Origin: Hydrogenophaga sp.
GTDB lineage: Bacteria > Pseudomonadota > Gammaproteobacteria > Burkholderiales > Burkholderiaceae_C
Reading direction: 5' to 3'
Assembly: GCF_018780075.1 (NCBI RefSeq)
Contig: NZ_JADMKB010000032.1
Location: 46,771-110,770 of the forward strand
Length of the DNA: 64,000 nt
The notes beneath the pieces were generated by a model. That model made no database searches. It saw only the letters and a list, made by a program, of their open reading frames with translations, and was not told the origin of the DNA. Made by a program: the position numbers and the translations under genes. Positions 63,156 through 64,000 of this stretch are shown here, in pieces (the first letter of the stretch is position 1; each line of letters starts with the position of its first letter).

Positions 63156-63731
63156 ATGAACACCCGCCACCCTGACTTCATCACGGTCGACATGCGCGGC
63201 CTCAAGGCTGCGCTGGTGAGCGGCGCTCAGGCCCGCCGGGAGAGCGTGTCGGTGCTGGTTCGTCGGGCTGTGGCCCGTGAACTCGGACTGTCCGAGTCCG
63301 TCCCTCAGTGGGTCGTCGATACCGGGTGCCTTGGCGCGTCGCAGGTGCCCCGGGTCAAGTTGTCAATCAGATTGACAACCCCCGAGGCAAAGCGACTGGC
63401 TGTCGGTGCGCACACCGCGCAGATGTCGCGTGATGCCTACCTGGCGGGTTTGATCACGGGTGTTCCAGCCTTGACCACAGGCGCAAGCCGCACCGCGGAA
63501 ATCGTTGAACTCATCAAGTCCAACGCGAAGCTCTCCAGCCTCAGCCGGAACATCCACACCCTCTCGCGCCTGCTGGCCCAGAGCAACGTGAAAAAAGCAG
63601 TGGCCTACCGCGACATGCTCGACACGCTGGACGGAGACGTCCGGCGTCACCTCGCCCAGGCGGCGGCCCTGTTGGCCGATCTGCGCCCGCGTGGGTCATC
63701 CACAGAGACCACCCACCGGTCCAGCCGGTGA
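63156..63731 (+). CDS. MobC-like plasmid mobilisation (relaxosome) protein
   Basis: The 191-residue protein has an N-terminal ribbon-helix-helix-like region (FITVDMRGLKAALVSGAQARRESVSVLVRRAVARELG). A second similar half (KLSIRLTTPEAKRLAVGAHTAQMSRDAYLAGLI) follows, and the MobC-typical SSLSRNIHTLSRLLAQSN near the C-terminus. Such proteins bind oriT and help the relaxase. Start at 63156 is supported by GGGGG 4-8 nt upstream and by the family start. The relaxase gene follows after 16 bp. Confidence 0.85.
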   Translation: MNTRHPDFITVDMRGLKAALVSGAQARRESVSVLVRRAVARELGLSESVPQWVVDTGCLGASQVPRVKLSIRLTTPEAKRLAVGAHTAQMSRDAYLAGLITGVPALTTGASRTAEIVELIKSNAKLSSLSRNIHTLSRLLAQSNVKKAVAYRDMLDTLDGDVRRHLAQAAALLADLRPRGSSTETTHRSSR

Positions 63732-63747
63732 CTTCAAGGAGAACGCC

Positions 63748-64000
63748 ATGAGCCAAGCGCCGGACATTGATGGGGTACTCGTCCAGTGGGGCGATCGCCT
63801 GTTCTACCCGGGCAACCGGGTGGTCAAGGTCAGGCCGCAACCCAGGCTGGGTGATGGGGGCATGCATCAGCGCGCGGACGCCATCCGCAAGCGCATCGAA
63901 TCCACCGTGGTGAAGAGAGCACCCCAGGTCATGGTCAAGGTCACAGGGGGAGGGCGGGGCATGCTGGCCATTGCGGCCCACTTCCGGTACATCAGCAAGA
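63748..64000 (+). CDS. Relaxase / mobilisation nuclease, N-terminal fragment
   Basis: The frame begins ATGAGCCAAGCG at 63748 with an AAGGAG ribosome site and is still open at the window end (84 codons). It contains VMVKVTGGGRGMLAIAAHFRYISK, a stretch I associate with VirD2/TraI-like (MOBP) relaxases of mobilisable plasmids and integrative elements. The N-terminal catalytic Tyr and the HxH motif cannot be judged from this fragment. Its presence after oriT-like DNA and MobC makes the assignment solid in general terms. Confidence 0.75.
   Translation, partial: MSQAPDIDGVLVQWGDRLFYPGNRVVKVRPQPRLGDGGMHQRADAIRKRIESTVVKRAPQVMVKVTGGGRGMLAIAAHFRYISK

Overview
The window looks like a high-GC betaproteobacterium, most likely Burkholderiales and probably Comamonadaceae-like. 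This rests on GC-rich codon use, the EPS gene families and the plasmid-type genes at the right end. No rRNA or tRNA gene was recognised, so the assignment is an inference. The content is almost entirely cell-surface biology: a giant adhesin, a roughly 32 kb exopolysaccharide (EPS) locus, bactofilins, a two-component pair, and a type I secretion island with two RTX-type proteins. An insertion sequence and plasmid stability/mobilisation genes follow.

Layout. 1-4.8 kb (+): 3' part of a filamentous adhesin with a recent 339-bp tandem duplication, plus a lipoprotein. 4.9-37.4 kb (-): EPS/capsule locus, read right to left. It starts with a cis-prenyltransferase homologue, a WecA/MraY-type initiating transferase and a family 2 glycosyltransferase. 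A NusG/RfaH-like antiterminator and sugar-nucleotide genes follow, including an intact WbpO/TviB-type dehydrogenase and two intact epimerases. Then come a flippase, methyltransferases, five glycosyltransferases (one family 2), an O-antigen polymerase-like protein, an AsnB amidotransferase, an HU-like protein and an outer-membrane barrel. The short Wza, the Wzc autokinase, the CpsB-type phosphatase, a second ligase/polymerase and a bactofilin complete it. Most junctions are ATGA/GTGA/TTGA/TGATG overlaps, suggesting translational coupling. 37.9-39.8 kb (+): bactofilin, M23 peptidase, bactofilin. 40-45 kb: a hybrid histidine kinase with a C-terminal HPt domain, a lone spore-coat-U pilin-like protein, three unknown genes, and a response regulator with an excisionase-type DNA-binding domain. 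45.4-59.1 kb: an RTX haem peroxidase, a second RTX-like protein, a lipoprotein, and the HlyD/ABC/TolC type I exporter. 59.2-64 kb: a candidate small RNA, a gene remnant, a complete IS5-type element with target duplication, StbB-type partition genes, an oriT-like region, MobC and the start of a relaxase.

The most unusual observation is at 30.4-37.4 kb. Five open, well-conserved genes belong to enzyme families (nucleotide-sugar dehydrogenase twice, GalE, GDP-fucose synthase, UppS), but each has lost the residues known to be needed for catalysis. They lie among intact EPS genes and an RfaH-like regulator. They could be a set of EPS pseudo-enzymes with regulatory or scaffolding roles; ordinary decay is the main alternative. 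A second shared signal is an A-rich element (core AAAAACAATAA or TATCATTT/AAATGATA) in front of the antiterminator, the RTX and type I secretion genes and other surface genes, which may mark one regulon.
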